Below, in pieces: positions 51,649 through 63,432 of a stretch of 64,000 nt of DNA (its first letter is position 1; the number at the start of each line of letters is the position of its first letter). Source of the DNA: Calcarisporiella thermophila CBS 279.70 (lineage: Eukaryota > Calcarisporiellomycota); contig NW_027192210.1 of NCBI RefSeq assembly GCF_041956535.1, positions 442,021 through 506,020 of the forward strand, written 5' to 3'. The notes under the pieces are model-generated. The model had not been told where the DNA came from. It searched no databases and saw only the letters and a list, made by a program, of their open reading frames with translations. The translations under genes were made by a program, and so were the position numbers.

Positions 51649-52549
51649 GGAAGAGGAGGTTATGGAAGTTTGCGAGTGTGGATGCGATTGTTGTTCCTGT
51701 TGGTTTATCAATTGCGGAGTTAGATTCTCCACGTTGGGATGTGGCACATCCAATTCACACCTGTAAGCTTAAGAGAAGATTTGCCCCCAAGTTTCCGTCA
51801 ACTCGAGCAAAGAAAAGCAGACAATGCTGGGGCTGGTCTTAGCTTATGCTTCGATCCCCTTGCTCTGAACCCTTGGTTTAGACGAGGGCTTCTTAGCCTC
51901 GTTCTTACTCTCGAATATAATCAGGAGGTCTTCTAACCTAAACCTTGACCTTGTACACGCCCTCTCCAAACAGCGTTAAGCGCTAAAGTATCGGCGGCGA
52001 CGCCGCACCCAATCATGTGCCTCACTGCATCTGGAGAAGCTCCTATTAAACTTACGCCTTGCTCCCACTTTCTGCGAGACTTTCCCCAGTTACACCAAGG
52101 GCGACGACCAAAGCCATATTAACTGAGCCTAAGCTAATCGACCAGAGTTATTGAGGCTCTTTAGTCTTCACCAGCTGAAATGGACTCACAATCACAATAA
52201 CTTACCTTGTCCCATCATTAAACCTCACGCGCTACTACACAAATACATATGGGGAGCAGCCAATTCAAGTGGTATAATCAGCGCACATCTATTCCTGGCA
52301 GAGAGGTTGAGATATCTGCAATCACCGTTTCGGGGAAAGTTCCAGTGCCACGAGGTTAGAGTTACGAGAAGAGGTCAAGAAGACTGTCAGCTTTGACAGA
52401 CGTGTTGGTTCTTGTAGTTCTCCAGCGTAGGAGCATGGATTAATCACTCTGCATGCTCTGAAAACAATCAAAGGTTGATTTTATTAAGTAAAAATTTCGT
52501 AAAGTCAGTGATAATTAGAGAAAATGGGGTGGTGGTGATTCATTATTTA
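51649..52549. other. Intergenic region upstream of CLPTM1-like gene
   Basis: The first 115 bases hold an open continuation of the CLPTM1 frame (possible 5' exon). The rest shows no supported gene. Confidence 0.45.
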
Positions 52550-54369
52550 TTACAGGGCTAGAATACTCGAAATTAATGCAGTGGCGAAGATCATGCCTAG
52601 CGAGACTATATCACTGCGTGGTCTATTCCCCTCGCTTGTCTTGGTGGCGATGGAGTTGGTTGTGGATATCTGTGGGGCTATATCCTTGAAAGCGCACTCC
52701 GGTCCTGTGCAGGTGCATTTGTTGCCGATTGGATCCCAGTAGATTGTGTCACAGTCGTCAGGCACGGGGTGCCGCGCGGCCGATGCAGCTGCGCGAGGCG
52801 GCACCGGATCATCAACGGTGGGCATGCGTGCGGGGCAACCATAGCATGTCCTCCACTGCCCGTCCGGGAAAATACAAAGCTCCGCGAGTGCGCTATTCAG
52901 TCCGTTGCAAATACCCTGTGTGCCCGCAACCGCCAGCGTAGAGTTGTCTTTGTTCATGGCTGCAACCTGCGAGTTAGTGCAGCGCATGTACAGTTGTGAG
53001 CCCACTTGGTCCTTGGGTACTGGATTTTGCACCCACTGGAGGAGTTGTTCGTTGGTGACAAAATAGACATCCGGCATTGTTTGAACTTGTATAGCAGAGC
53101 GGAAGTTAGTTAATAGAATAGCTCGATCCGTGGCGTCGTTAGCTTACCCCAGTTAAGGAAGTTTTGCAGCATTGCCATATTGGCGGAGGGATCGGGCGCT
53201 CCCGGATGGGGGGTCAAATGAGCCGGGTGCACATAGAGACCGAACGGCTGGCGGCCGCCGTTATAGTGCCGGTTGAAGTTATCCTTCAGCCACTGGAGAA
53301 CGGTATCCGTAGTGCCGGCAAGGTGGGGGTCCATTACATGTGGAACTATTTGTAAACCAAGTTAATACACGATAGATGGAGAGTAAAGAGGTCAATACCG
53401 ACGCTTTTGCTGGTCAACAATTGAGTGCATAGGAATTTCCCACAGGCCCGGGATCTTTAATACGCCCGGTTGACACAGATTTGCACTCGACCAACAGTCA
53501 TTGGCAAGGCCATAGTCAAGCGTATAGGGCCAGTAGGCATCTTCCGTTTGAGCACTTGCTGAAGAATCATAGACAAATCCTTGTTTTTTCACATTGTTCA
53601 ATGTTTCAGCGGTATAGTTGAGGAAAGGCTACAGCAAAATCGAGAGAGATGCTCAATAGATGGATCAGAGTTGAGATCACTAGAAGACAAGTTACCGCTC
53701 TAAAGCCCTTGATTTTGGATCTAGGAATACCAGCGAACGAGTTGAGAATAGTTTTGCAAGATCCAATCTCCTCTGGAATATAAAAGGGGAGAAGTCAACT
53801 AGGATGGCCAGCAGGATGTATAATATTGCAGTTTTGCTTACGTTCGGACGGCTGGGCGGGATGGGTGAACGTGTGATCAGCAACCTCATTTCCGTTTGCA
53901 TACCACTCCGTGACAAGCTGCATGTCTGTATACTGAATGGAAACAAACCAGGTTCCACGCGCTGGACAGCCGTTAGGGTTTTTGCGATTTAAGAGGGTGT
54001 AAGCGGTCTTAATAATATCTATTGAAAAGAGTGATTGGATTATGCATTTTGAACTGGAAAATAAAAATTTCTGGGCACTTACCGTTTTGAACGGAATCGT
54101 CTAAACGAAATAGGAAGATGATAATGTTAACGATGCATTTGTTTACGGAAACCAAAAAGAACAAAGTACATACCGAAAGTGAGTGTGACGAATTGCGGCG
54201 TGTTAGATGGTGCTAGCCCCCCGGGCGGGTTCGTCGAGGCGCATAGGCAGTTTGGAGGTTTGCATTGTGACGGGTCGCAGGTATACCCTTGAGATTGGGC
54301 CAGACCTCCCAGTGAGAATATACTGACAATGATGAATATACAAAAGAGAGTTCGAGAATGAAGTATCAT
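52550..54369 (-). CDS. GPI-anchored polysaccharide (chitin) deacetylase, CE4
   Basis: Seven exons (54369-54174, 54100-54083, 54018-53842, 53772-53696, 53628-53403, 53345-53148, 53085-52550) encode 475 residues. A signal peptide (ending GGLAQSQ) is followed by a short Cys-rich segment ([13 protein letters not shown]) and the NodB domain: motif 1 TLTFDDSVQN (Asp66, Asp67), motif 2 DHTFTHPA (His120, His124) and motif 3 GFRAPFL. After a Cys-containing region the C-terminus is Ser/Thr-rich and ends in a hydrophobic tail ([14 protein letters not shown]), as for a GPI anchor. It probably deacetylates chitin at the cell surface. Both metal-site Asp residues sit at the start of an 18-base exon. Confidence 0.88.
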
Positions 54370-55523
54370 TTTCTTATGTCTACAATACTGAAATAGTGTC
54401 ACTAGTAGTGATAGAGAGAGCGAATAAAAAAAAAGAGAGGTAAAAGATGAATGGAATTTTTAAAAAAAATGGTTGAGAAAGAACCGTAATTATTCTGGCA
54501 AGTAACTATAAATATAGAACCGGCAGGTAAGGAAATATAGAGGAGTAATAAACCGTTTCGTATCCCCTCTTCATTTCACGCTCTCTATTGACCATTGTAG
54601 TAATCATGCAGTTAATCATTAACCAGATATTTGTCAATACAGCAAAATGCCTTTTTATTAATCAGAAACTGCCATCTATGTCCTGTTATGGATGTATTAA
54701 AGTTTGACCTGCGATATAATTATTTTCAGATGAGAATCTTCCATTAATGGGAAGTAGAAAGCGCGAAATGCAGGCACTGCAAACAGAAAAATCAGAACCG
54801 ATTCCAGAAAGTATATTATCAAGTTTTTTTCCATAGCTTGAAGAGGAGCTACACCTATATGGATAATTGAAGCGTTCTTAGAATAATCCAGTTTGCATTG
54901 GTTTCTAAGTAATTACAATAAAGCCTGCTGCGCGGGCAATCCGGGAAGATTATTTTTCATCAAATCCAGAATGATTGCTTGAATGAGTGTATTTCGAGTT
55001 TTTAGAGAGAAAGGGTACTCTTTACTTTTCAATGGACTTGTATAGGTTTAAAAAGCGAGTATGATGCAACTGTAAATGTGTTTAGCTTGCTATTGCACTT
55101 ATAGAGCATCTCGCATAAGAAGAGCGCTTAAAAAAAAACATTTCCTACGTTTTGGATAGCACGTTGTCTTTGAATGAATGCGCAAGAAACCAAACTATCC
55201 TGACCAGCCTGATATACTACATGTGGCATGAACTGTTCCTTTCTGCTCATAGTCTTTAAAGGAATTTCAAGAATGATATATCTTATAATATTGCATAAAG
55301 AAGTGATTGGTAACTGGCTATCAATGGTAGTGTCAATTATCCTCTTAATAAAGTGGTGTTTTCATTTTTAAGTTGTCGAGCTTCCTACTGTGGGGGTATT
55401 GTTAGTTTTGCGAACCTGCTGGCTCGAATAAGTAGTGGTACAGGTTTGACTACGAGAAACATGACTGGCATTTATTACTATAACCTTCGTGAGTAGATAA
55501 ATATTCATACATACAATATGGGC
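54370..55523. other. Intergenic region
   Basis: 1154 bases between tandem minus-strand genes. Mixed, AT-leaning composition. No gene, RNA or repeat recognised. Confidence 0.5.
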
Positions 55524-56220
55524 TCATTTCGCAGTGTTTTGATGTCCGCATGCTTTGCACTTTCGCAGATCCTCATTATTCGCCCAGCGCTCAATAATGG
55601 GCTTGAGCTGTGTTCCTAGGTCGGTGCAGTGAAATGAATCTTCATACACAATCTCTTTGCATTGATCGCAGTACCATCGCAAGCGGTCTAGCATAGATTA
55701 TTAAGCAAGGATCTAAAGGATAGAGTTTCAATATTCCCAATGTTTACCAATCTCATTTGCTCGACGATTGCGCTCAATAACAATGCCAACTGTATTAGCA
55801 AAACGAACCGGGTTGTGTGGTGTATTACCTTAACCAATGATTGAAAGTATTAACCAAATCATCCATTCATGGTAGAAAGAACAGGAAACATACCTGGTAA
55901 CAGAAACATTTCCCCTTCGCGAATAGGGATATCCTTGAATTCGCCATTGTCTACCACTTTGAGCAACATGTCTCCTTTGTACTGGTAAAACCATTCCTAT
56001 TGCCAGAGTTGTAATGTATCAAAAACAAATTGCGCTGCTTATTCAGCCGTATTGGAATTACCTCGGTTTCGTTGACGTGATAGTCAGTGCGTTTGTTCGG
56101 CCCCCCAACAGCCATAATGATAAAATCACCGCGCTGCACTAAGTAATTATTCACAGGCGGCTGGAGTTTGTCTGCATTTTCCTCAATCCATTTGGAAAAA
56201 TTGATGGGAAGAGCGAGCAT
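55524..56220 (-). CDS. BNA1: 3-hydroxyanthranilate 3,4-dioxygenase
   Basis: Exons 56220-56062, 55996-55894, 55828-55748 and 55687-55524 encode 168 residues. The cupin core contains [20 protein letters not shown] (iron ligands His and Glu), [19 protein letters not shown] (third ligand His) and [15 protein letters not shown]. The C-terminal rubredoxin-like site has two Cys pairs (CDQC and CKAC), as in bacterial and fungal enzymes. The enzyme opens the ring of 3-hydroxyanthranilate in the kynurenine route from tryptophan to NAD. Length fits the family. It lies alone, 199 bases from the Fyv7 stop. Confidence 0.92.
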
Positions 56221-56419
56221 GTTGGGCGTGTAGAAAAGTTAGACGAGAAGTGAAGAGTAATATCGTGAGAATTCCACTTGGGACAAAGCAATTTTCAATT
56301 TCACGGGTGACTGTCGGCAATAAATAGTAACATTGCCACTCTCTAAGTTAAAAAGCGGGTAAAAAAAAAACGCATATGTATTACGAAATATACAAAGTGA
56401 GAAATAATAGTCTATATAG

Positions 56420-57348
56420 CTAGGATGAGGAGTCCATGCTCTTAATCTTATTTAGCAAGTGTTGAATTTGATTTCCGAGTTTTGGTTGACCTCGAGATGT
56501 TTTAGCGGTATGCACCTCACGGTTCTTTTTACGTTGAGCATAGTACCTTGCACGACCTCGAGCTACCTTCTCCCGCTCTAACCTCGCAGCCTACAGAAGG
56601 ATGAGAAGGCCACAAGTCAGAAATGTCCAATTTAAAAAATTTTTTTCCATTAAATACATACTTCTCGTTTTTCCCTTTCTTCCGCTATCTTTTTCTCTCT
56701 CTCCATTATCGCTTGCTTGAAGGGATTTGGCTTCGACGATCTGTAGGACATGTGTGAGTAATTGATCCACTTCATATATAGTTGATATAGACAAAGCTTA
56801 CTTGTTGTCTTTACTTGGTTTTGATTTTGTGTTTTTTGACCCTTTTGCTGCTTTCAATTCCTCCTCCTCTTCCTCTTTGTCTTCGTCGCTCAACACTACC
56901 TCCTCGTCTCCAGAACCCTCTGCTTTACTATCCAAGGCGGTTTTATCATTGGCATTCTCTCGACGATACTCAACTACATTGCCGTCATCATCGATCGTTT
57001 TTTCTGAAAATATCTATAACAATGGTGGATGTTTAATGCATTTCTCGGTGAACTAAGTAAACAGATGCTACCTCTTTGTAAAAATCGGGGGTTTTCAAAA
57101 ATTCATCGTCCTGCTTTAGTGATTTGTAGAATTCGCGCTTGACCTTAGCTTTGTGAATGAGTTGCTGCTTGACCTTGGCAGCTGTATCAAATAAAACTAT
57201 TGAGTTGCCATTCAAGCTATAATCAGAGGAGAAATCAGCTACCTTTTCCGGCATAAGTTCCCTTTCTTCGTTGAACAGCACCCGCAAGAAAACCTTTCGA
57301 CTTTCCCTTCTTCTCGGTAGCTCTACTCTGTTTTGAAGATTTAGTCAT
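56420..57348 (-). CDS. FYV7: Fyv7/CCDC59-like rRNA-processing protein
   Basis: Exons 57348-57243, 57181-57072, 57013-56802, 56740-56662 and 56590-56420 encode 225 residues. The start KKGKSKGFLAGAVQRRKGTY, then AAKVKQQLIHKAKVKREFYK and FLKTPDFYKE, follow the Fyv7 pattern. A strongly acidic stretch (SDEDKEEEEELKAA) and a long basic helix (ARLEREKVARGRARYYAQRK) follow. Fyv7 acts in nucleolar 18S/35S pre-rRNA processing. It starts 130 bases from the divergent DUF1746 gene. Confidence 0.78.
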
Positions 57349-57478
57349 TCCTTGGGATCTAGAGAAAGGGAATGCCTTGTTGTTGGTTCTCATTTAATAG
57401 ACCCCGAGCAGTCACACGTGACTGATTTACTGTTCCAAGAAAAAATTCATTCTCTAGCCAATTCTCAACCTCAACCTC
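57349..57478. promoter_or_regulatory. Compact bidirectional promoter, Fyv7 / DUF1746
   Basis: 130 bases separate the two divergent start codons. Confidence 0.5.
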
Positions 57479-58257
57479 ATGGTGATAATGTCGCTCAAAC
57501 ATCGCTACATTTCCCATTCCTTTGAGTGTCTGATATTTGTCTATTTTACGTACGCGTACCTCCTGGATTCTAGCCTTCTCAACTTTGCCACTCGCTGCCT
57601 GACGCAATTTGTAAAAGAATTGTCAAGTTCTATTCCGATTAGCTTGGTCGGGATTTTCTAACCCATTTTATTCTTGCCTCTGCCATTTTGAACATCTAGT
57701 TCATATCTCCTCGGACGATTACGCGTACATTTCATGCTGTATTTTTCGTCATTATCCTATCTAATCTAGCATCTGTACTTCGGCATATTACCGATATTGA
57801 TAATCGAGGAATTATAATAGACTTCATCGGCCAAGGTGCTTAAATTTCTATTGTGTTCGTCTTTTCCCTCTGCTAATCCCCTTGCATGTATGCATCGCCA
57901 GCCCATGTCCAAACAAGATCTTACCTGCTTTTCACCGATGCCGCCATTTTCAGTTTACAGTTCGTGTTTCTGCTCATTACACTCTTGACAGCGGGGACAT
58001 CCCTGGAGAACACCAGCGAGGATCGTGAGGATGAGGAAGATCGCCCTGAGGACGAGCAAGCAAACTCGGAAGTTAACACTCTGTCGTCATTGCTGGAGTT
58101 TTCCGATCGAGGCAGACGGGACGCCGAGGAGGAGCCCGAGTATGCCCTTGACATACGGCTTCGCCCGGTGCTCCGAAACTTGATCTTTGTGGGCGAGGAC
58201 GAGCGGGAGTCGCCCACGCCTTCAGTGGCGCAGAGAAGAGCAAGCATGGATGTGTAG
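57479..58257 (+). CDS. DUF1746 fungal membrane protein
   Basis: Exons 57479-57610, 57700-57835 and 57902-58257 encode 207 residues. The fungal DUF1746 pattern is present in order: FECLIFVYFTYAYLLDSSLL, FATRCLTQFFISPRTITRTF, VFFVIILSNLASVL, GIIIDFIGQA and LLFTDAAIFSLQFVFLLITL. Together these suggest three or four membrane segments with an acidic, Ser-rich cytosolic C-terminus (SEDREDEEDRPEDEQ). The biochemical function of DUF1746 is not known to me. A second in-frame ATG at 57488 is also possible. The antisense frame at 57359-57607 is a shadow of exon 1. Confidence 0.75.
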
Positions 58258-58498
58258 CAGTGTTTCGTGTGTCTGTAACATGAGCTTTGTAGATAGTTTT
58301 CAATCTGTTTTCTATTCTCCTCTCTATATTGTTTTCCATCTCTATAACCTCGATACCACCTAGAATGCTCCCCTCCACTACCTTTTTCTTTCTCTAATAT
58401 CTTTGACTTGCACTTCAATGCTAGCAAATATAATTTAATCATACTACGTTTATCAGAGATATATGAAAGCACGGACACTATGGCCATGATCGTGAAAT

Positions 58499-60361
58499 CT
58501 AAAGTTTAGACTCGCCGGGAACCCGCAATCGCTCGTAAACATGGCGTCCGAGGCAATCATCGGCTACACTTGATCGGGCCCTCAGCCCGCTCCAATCGAT
58601 CATCTCCTCTCGAATATCACTAATGCTTCGACAGCCGCACAGACGCATGGTCATCTCCAGCTCTCCGCGGAGAAGCTGAATCGCACGCACCACCCCTTCG
58701 ACTCCATAGGTCGACATCGCATACAAGAAAGGCCGCCCAACGCCCACCGCCTTAGCCCCCAGCGCAATGGCTTTAAATATATCCGACCCTCGCCTTATGC
58801 CGCCATCCACATACACTTCAAGACGGTTCTGGTAGTTATGCGCACGAAGAGCAGACATAACTTCAGGTAGGACTTCGATTCCCGACCGCGCAAAGTCGAG
58901 CTGACGTCCTCCGTGGTTGCTGATCACGATTCCTACATCGATAGAGCGAGGGTGGGAAAAAAATGGATGAGCCATTTCTATTCGCTTCTTGATGACTCAC
59001 CTTGAACGCCGTGCTGGACGGCTAGGACGGCATCCTCTCCACACTGCACTCCCTTCAAGATCAGTGGCATGCTCGTTATTTCCCGGATCCATTTCAAGTC
59101 CTCCCAGCAGAAACCCGGATCCAGAAACGAGGAGATGGCGCGGGCAGCGCCTTGCGAACGATCCACCGTGCTCTCCGACTGGATATCGGGGGGTGCCTCC
59201 GAGTATTTCATGCGCATGTCTTTCTCTCCTATATATCCACGCAATGATCCGTTAGTGGAGTGTCTCTTCGCCCCGGGAACTCAATTCTCTCCTTACGTCT
59301 TCCGAGCTGAGGCGCATCTACCGTGACAAAGAGCGCCTTGCAGCCCTTCTTCTCCGCTTGTCTTATTAGTTTTTCCGTGGCGGAGCGATCTTGATTCACA
59401 TAGAGCTGGAAAAACTGCGTTTGGCCCGGTTGTCTAGCGTCGGTCTAGAAGGGCTTGTGTTGAGAAAAGACAGGGCAAACTACCGGCCAAAATCATTTAG
59501 GTTACCATTTGGTCCAAGGAGCAGCTCGCCAGAGTAGGCAGCATTTGGATCAGGCCAGTCTGATGAGCAGCTTTCGTCAAGACGACCTCTCCGTCGGGGT
59601 GTCCGAGTTTTGCAAGGGCGGTGGCAGTAATATACACGGGAAGAGTAGAGGTATAGCCCAGGATTTGGCAGGAAAGATCCACGTCCCGGACATTGATCAA
59701 TATCCGCGGGCGGAACCAAATGCGATGGAATGCATTATGGTTCTCACGCAAGGTTATCTCGTCGTCTAAGCAAGAGGCACGACATATGAGTGTGACCAAA
59801 CAGCCCCAGTGGCGATTCACGCTATTGCATTACCTGCTCCAGAGGAGTAGTAGGCCCATGCCTCCGGGCTGAGCACCTTCTTAGCAATTTCCTCGAAATC
59901 GAACAGATTGAGCATCTCACCAAGCGGTGGTATTGCTTTTCTTCTCTCGGCCATTATTATCTCACTCTTCTTTCGCAAGTATTCCTGCCCCAAAAAAGGT
60001 GTATCTATCTCGCCAAGACAAACATCGGGTGAAAGGTATCGCTCAATAATATCTGGAGGGTGGATGGGATCGAATGCCTCAGTGGCATCATGGCCAGCCC
60101 AGCGGGTAATGACTTTGACGCCACCAGGGTGATCGGGGAGGAAATTCTGAAGCAAAACATGCTCAGCATGGGGATGCAGACGGAGTGAACGGGGCGAGTA
60201 CCTACCGTCAAATCGTAGACTTTCCCATGGATGATGACCCAGCAGTCGCCCTGCTGGTTGTGCTTTGCTACTTCTGCGGCTAAAAGCGAATGCCGTCAGT
60301 CAAAGCTCTCTAACCATCCTCTGGTTGAGGTTCAGAGCTTACCAGAAATCTTGCGGGCCAT
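58499..60361 (-). CDS. CYB2: Cytochrome b2-type FMN-dependent L-lactate dehydrogenase
   Basis: Seven exons (60361-60343, 60279-60206, 60146-59834, 59765-59506, 59444-59297, 59228-59001, 58932-58499) encode 491 residues. The N-terminal cytochrome b5 domain has haem ligands His37 (FLPDHPGG) and His60 (FDPIHPPD). The FMN-dependent hydroxyacid dehydrogenase domain follows, with WFRPRILINVRDVDLSC, VYITATALAKLGHPDGE, and the active-site His354 in ISNHGGRQLD. Phosphate-binding VDGGIRRGSDIFKAI and GVGRPFLYA are also present. The enzyme oxidises L-lactate and passes electrons to cytochrome c. The model begins directly with the b5 domain, so no mitochondrial presequence is visible; exon 1 is only 19 bases and an upstream exon is possible. 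Confidence 0.9.
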
Positions 60362-60744
60362 TATGGAAAGGAAAGGGGGACCGGTTCTTCTATCAGCGCT
60401 CGAGGTGTAAGCGGGCGGCAAAGGATGGGAAAACCTTATGCATGCTTATAAGGGGCGGCCTGGTAACGCAGTCTCGGTAAAAATTCTGTCATGTGAATTG
60501 TGCTTTGCCACTCTACCCCGACTTCAAGCCAACTTCTTTCGTGCAGCAATCACTGGCGGATCCGCACGAGTCTTTGATCCCATGGAGGGCATATGGAATG
60601 GGGGAAAAAAAAGTTTTCATTAGGACCGATGGAGAGGAATTAGTACGCGAAAAAAGAATAAACATGAGGCCGGACGGAGAAGCATATTAATATTACAGCA
60701 TAGCGACATTAACAAAAACATACAAGCATTATAGACAAGGGGGC
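60362..60744. other. Intergenic region between cytochrome b2 and HGSNAT-like genes
   Basis: Tandem minus-strand genes; presumably the cytochrome b2 promoter. No defined element recognised. Confidence 0.45.
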
Positions 60745-62172
60745 CTAGATACGAATGTATATCTTGCGCCAATCTAACAACCAGGCAAGGGGGATGTAGA
60801 GGCAGACGATGCCGAGGATGCTCCAAATCAGACTCGCGAGGGGGCCGGGGAGCCAGCTGGCGAATGCCCGGTGGAACAGCCACGACCATACGTTGGAATA
60901 CTGGGGATCATTGGTGGGGATCGAGAAGAGCGTGGCGGTGAAGGCCTCGGAGAGGACGTAGATGACGAGGGGGTTGCGACCCACGTTGAGCACGGACCGG
61001 AAAAAGAGGCGCACGGCGAAATACTGGGATTGCAGCATAAGCTTGATATCGCTGGCATACATGATCACCGCCAGCGAAAGCAGGGCCACTCCCACCGACA
61101 TGAGCACAAAGGTGGGGGTCCACAGCGGCTTCCCGATTGGCACCACGGGGTTGAAGAAGATGGCCAGCAGGATCAGGGGCAGTGCGATAAGCATGAGCTC
61201 GACAATGGTTTGGTAGCGGTAGGCGACACTTTTGAGCTGCTCGCGCGTCTTCACAAACCGGATCCCGACCTGCACCCCGGCCCAGGTGTTCAGCGCGGCC
61301 GTCATATGCGAGAGGGAGCCCTCTGGGTCGAACGCTTTCTTCTGGTAGTTCCTGTTCTGCCCGTAGATGGCGGTGTCGAAGAGGGACTCGGTCGAGCACT
61401 CGGGGGTGAGAATGCCCCTGCCATGGCAGCCCTCGAACGGCACGTACACTCCGTACATCAGCGCCATCCAAAGGATGAAGGCCACCGCGGGAAAGACGTA
61501 GGTCAACACCACATGCTTCCACAGCTTGCGGTCCGGGCCAAGATTGCCGCGGCCGAACAGCACAAAGGCAACCGCATTGACGAGATAGCAGAGGGCGATG
61601 CGCTGAAGAACGCCCGCAATCCGCCAGTTGTGGACCAGGTTTGGGTAGTGGTATGGAAACCCGTTCAGGAGCAGCCCAATAGAGAAGAGCAGGAAGGTGC
61701 GCTTCGCGATTTTGAAGGCGAGGCGGCCAGGGGTGTAGCGATCGGCGCGGTGGAATGCAAGGGGAATGGACACCCCCGCAATAAAGAGGAACGAGGGGAA
61801 GATGGAGTCGGCAATCGTGAAGCCAAACCACTCCGCATGGCCTAGATTAGGAAGCGGATCGATCTGAGAATTGGCCATTATCATCAGCACAATGGTCAGC
61901 CCGCGCATCAAGTCGATCGAGAAGAGGCGGCTGCCGCCCAGCCTCTTCTCTTTGGAGACAAGGTCGGCCTCGGCACTAGGATTGGTCGGCATTTCGGAGA
62001 TCTGGATTTTGATATCGGATTCAAGCGCCTCGTTTTTGGAGGGAACATGCTCCAGAACAGGGTCCCTTGGTCCGCCGTCATTAGTACCAGAGAGCACGGT
62101 GGAGGTTGGGCTTAAGGCCTCCCTGTGCTGCCGCTGTGGGCTCTGGTCAGCGTGGTGAGAATCTTTCGTCAT
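60745..62172 (-). CDS. HGSNAT-like multi-pass acyltransferase (DUF1624/YeiB type)
   Basis: A single exon of 475 residues. After about 80 polar residues, FSIDLMRGLTIVLMIMANSQ starts the membrane domain, followed by HAEWFGFTIADSIFPSFLFI and GVLQRIALCYLVNAVAFVLF. A lumenal loop with Cys residues (FEGCHGRGILTPECSTESLF) and further TM segments come next, ending LLDWRKIYIRI. This order is shared with heparan-alpha-glucosaminide N-acetyltransferase and related bacterial proteins, which move acetyl groups across a membrane. The substrate in fungi is not known. The gene is GC-rich and intronless, unlike its intron-rich neighbours. The longer frame to 62175 begins with GTG, so ATG 62172 was chosen. Confidence 0.83.
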   Translation of the reverse strand: MTKDSHHADQSPQRQHREALSPTSTVLSGTNDGGPRDPVLEHVPSKNEALESDIKIQISEMPTNPSAEADLVSKEKRLGGSRLFSIDLMRGLTIVLMIMANSQIDPLPNLGHAEWFGFTIADSIFPSFLFIAGVSIPLAFHRADRYTPGRLAFKIAKRTFLLFSIGLLLNGFPYHYPNLVHNWRIAGVLQRIALCYLVNAVAFVLFGRGNLGPDRKLWKHVVLTYVFPAVAFILWMALMYGVYVPFEGCHGRGILTPECSTESLFDTAIYGQNRNYQKKAFDPEGSLSHMTAALNTWAGVQVGIRFVKTREQLKSVAYRYQTIVELMLIALPLILLAIFFNPVVPIGKPLWTPTFVLMSVGVALLSLAVIMYASDIKLMLQSQYFAVRLFFRSVLNVGRNPLVIYVLSEAFTATLFSIPTNDPQYSNVWSWLFHRAFASWLPGPLASLIWSILGIVCLYIPLAWLLDWRKIYIRI

Positions 62173-62708
62173 CACAGCTTACGCCAGGCGAGGGGAAAAA
62201 GGGTTCTTGAGTAGGCTGCAGTGAGGAAGGGGAAGAGGACGCGCAGGATTGTAGCAGTGCTATTTATTCTCTGCCTATTAGAGTTAAAGATTTTCTATGC
62301 AGAGATCGGATTTAAGTGGTTTTTGGGTTCCTCTGGGGTACAAAATAATTTGCTAAGTCAACCCCGCGCAATTGCTCCATCCCTCCCTTGCCTCTCCCGG
62401 CCGAGGCTCTCGCCAGCCCTGCTGTTTCTCCAACACGCTGCGGATCCCCTCCTGGCCGGCCTGCGCGGTGCCCTCAGCGCCCCCTCCCCTCCCTATCGGC
62501 CTGGGCTAGGGTTCGGCCGATGGCTAGATCGCGTCATCCTAGGCAGTCGTCGCGGTTCTGGCTCTTGGAACGCTACCGCAGGGACTCGTTAGATAAGGTC
62601 TGACTAATTGGGATTAGCAGGAGAGGAGGCCGATAACATGCGAACCTAACCTTCTCCTTTCCCCTTTATTGCCCAACCCTGATTTTTTTTTCTCACATCA
62701 CCAGCATC
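62173..62708. promoter_or_regulatory. Divergent intergenic region, HGSNAT-like / hypothetical
   Basis: 536 bases, GC-rich and pyrimidine-rich on the plus strand between 62370 and 62500. No supported coding region. Confidence 0.35.
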
Positions 62709-62984
62709 ATGTTTGACAAATATCGGCAGTCCCGAATGCCCCTAATGGGAGCGTCTCTTTACCTCCCCGACTCCCGCTCCTCTCGCCTTGACTCTGTTTC
62801 CTCCCTACACGCCGCTTACTCCAGGCTCTCCTCCCGCCACACGGCTAGGCTCCAGGCTGGGATGCGAGCACTGCCGCGGTCCCTGAGAACAAAAATGCTA
62901 GATCTCGGGCGCAGCATGAAGGAGAGCGAGGGCGTCGAAAGGAATGAGGGAGACGGCGGGCCACTCCAGCATTTCATAGGCTGA
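62709..62984 (+). CDS. Hypothetical small basic protein
   Basis: A single-exon frame of 91 residues from an ATG preceded by a long pyrimidine-rich stretch. It is rich in Ser, Arg and Leu (YLPDSRSSRLDSVSSLHAAY), with a basic middle and no TM segment or known motif. The position between two GC-rich genes and the upstream pyrimidine tract are compatible with a gene, but chance is not excluded. Confidence 0.3.
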   Translation: MFDKYRQSRMPLMGASLYLPDSRSSRLDSVSSLHAAYSRLSSRHTARLQAGMRALPRSLRTKMLDLGRSMKESEGVERNEGDGGPLQHFIG

Positions 62985-63432
62985 GCTTGTGCCAAAAATG
63001 ATTTCATGTGTGCATGCGGGATTCCTTTTTCTGCTGAGATTCTCAACTCCAATTTTCGTTGCCACCCCGAGCCCCTATTGGAGGAGGGCCGCTGATTCAA
63101 CCTCCCCTTCAACCAGAACAAGAGGATATGAAATTGGCCACGGGTTCACAAAGAGGAGGGCTGGGAGGGGCGACGTCACTCGTCTGCTTGCTTCGGTCGG
63201 GGAGGCTTCCAGCAGCCCGCCCAGGATAGCCTGCATTGCGCTTGGAGGAGTGTCCAAAGGGGGTTTATTAGTTGGTAGATAAGGTATTTTCTGAAATAAA
63301 AGTGCAGAAAGATTGAGGCACAGTTTTGGGTGGAGAGGAGGGTCCCCCCCCCCCACCACCGGCTGAGTCGAACAAGCAGATAATAGAACAGGCCGATAAT
63401 ATTACAAGACACAAATAAAATGAAATGCAACT
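62985..63432. other. Intergenic region
   Basis: Convergent 3' flanks, with a C homopolymer near 63346. No gene recognised. Confidence 0.45.

Noticed and set aside
51649-51753. Extended CLPTM1 start at 51753
   Set aside because: The codon there is TTG, not ATG. An upstream spliced exon remains possible, but the first ATG in frame is at 51648.
57359-57607. Minus-strand 82-codon frame ending about 10 bases before the Fyv7 start, considered as an upstream or fused gene
   Set aside because: It lies antisense to exon 1 of the DUF1746 gene, whose translation matches that family across three exons. Fusion to Fyv7 would need a poor donor, and Fyv7 has a normal start of its own.
60871-61845. Long plus-strand frame opposite the HGSNAT-like gene
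   Set aside because: Low-complexity, His/Gly-rich shadow of a GC-rich membrane-protein gene.
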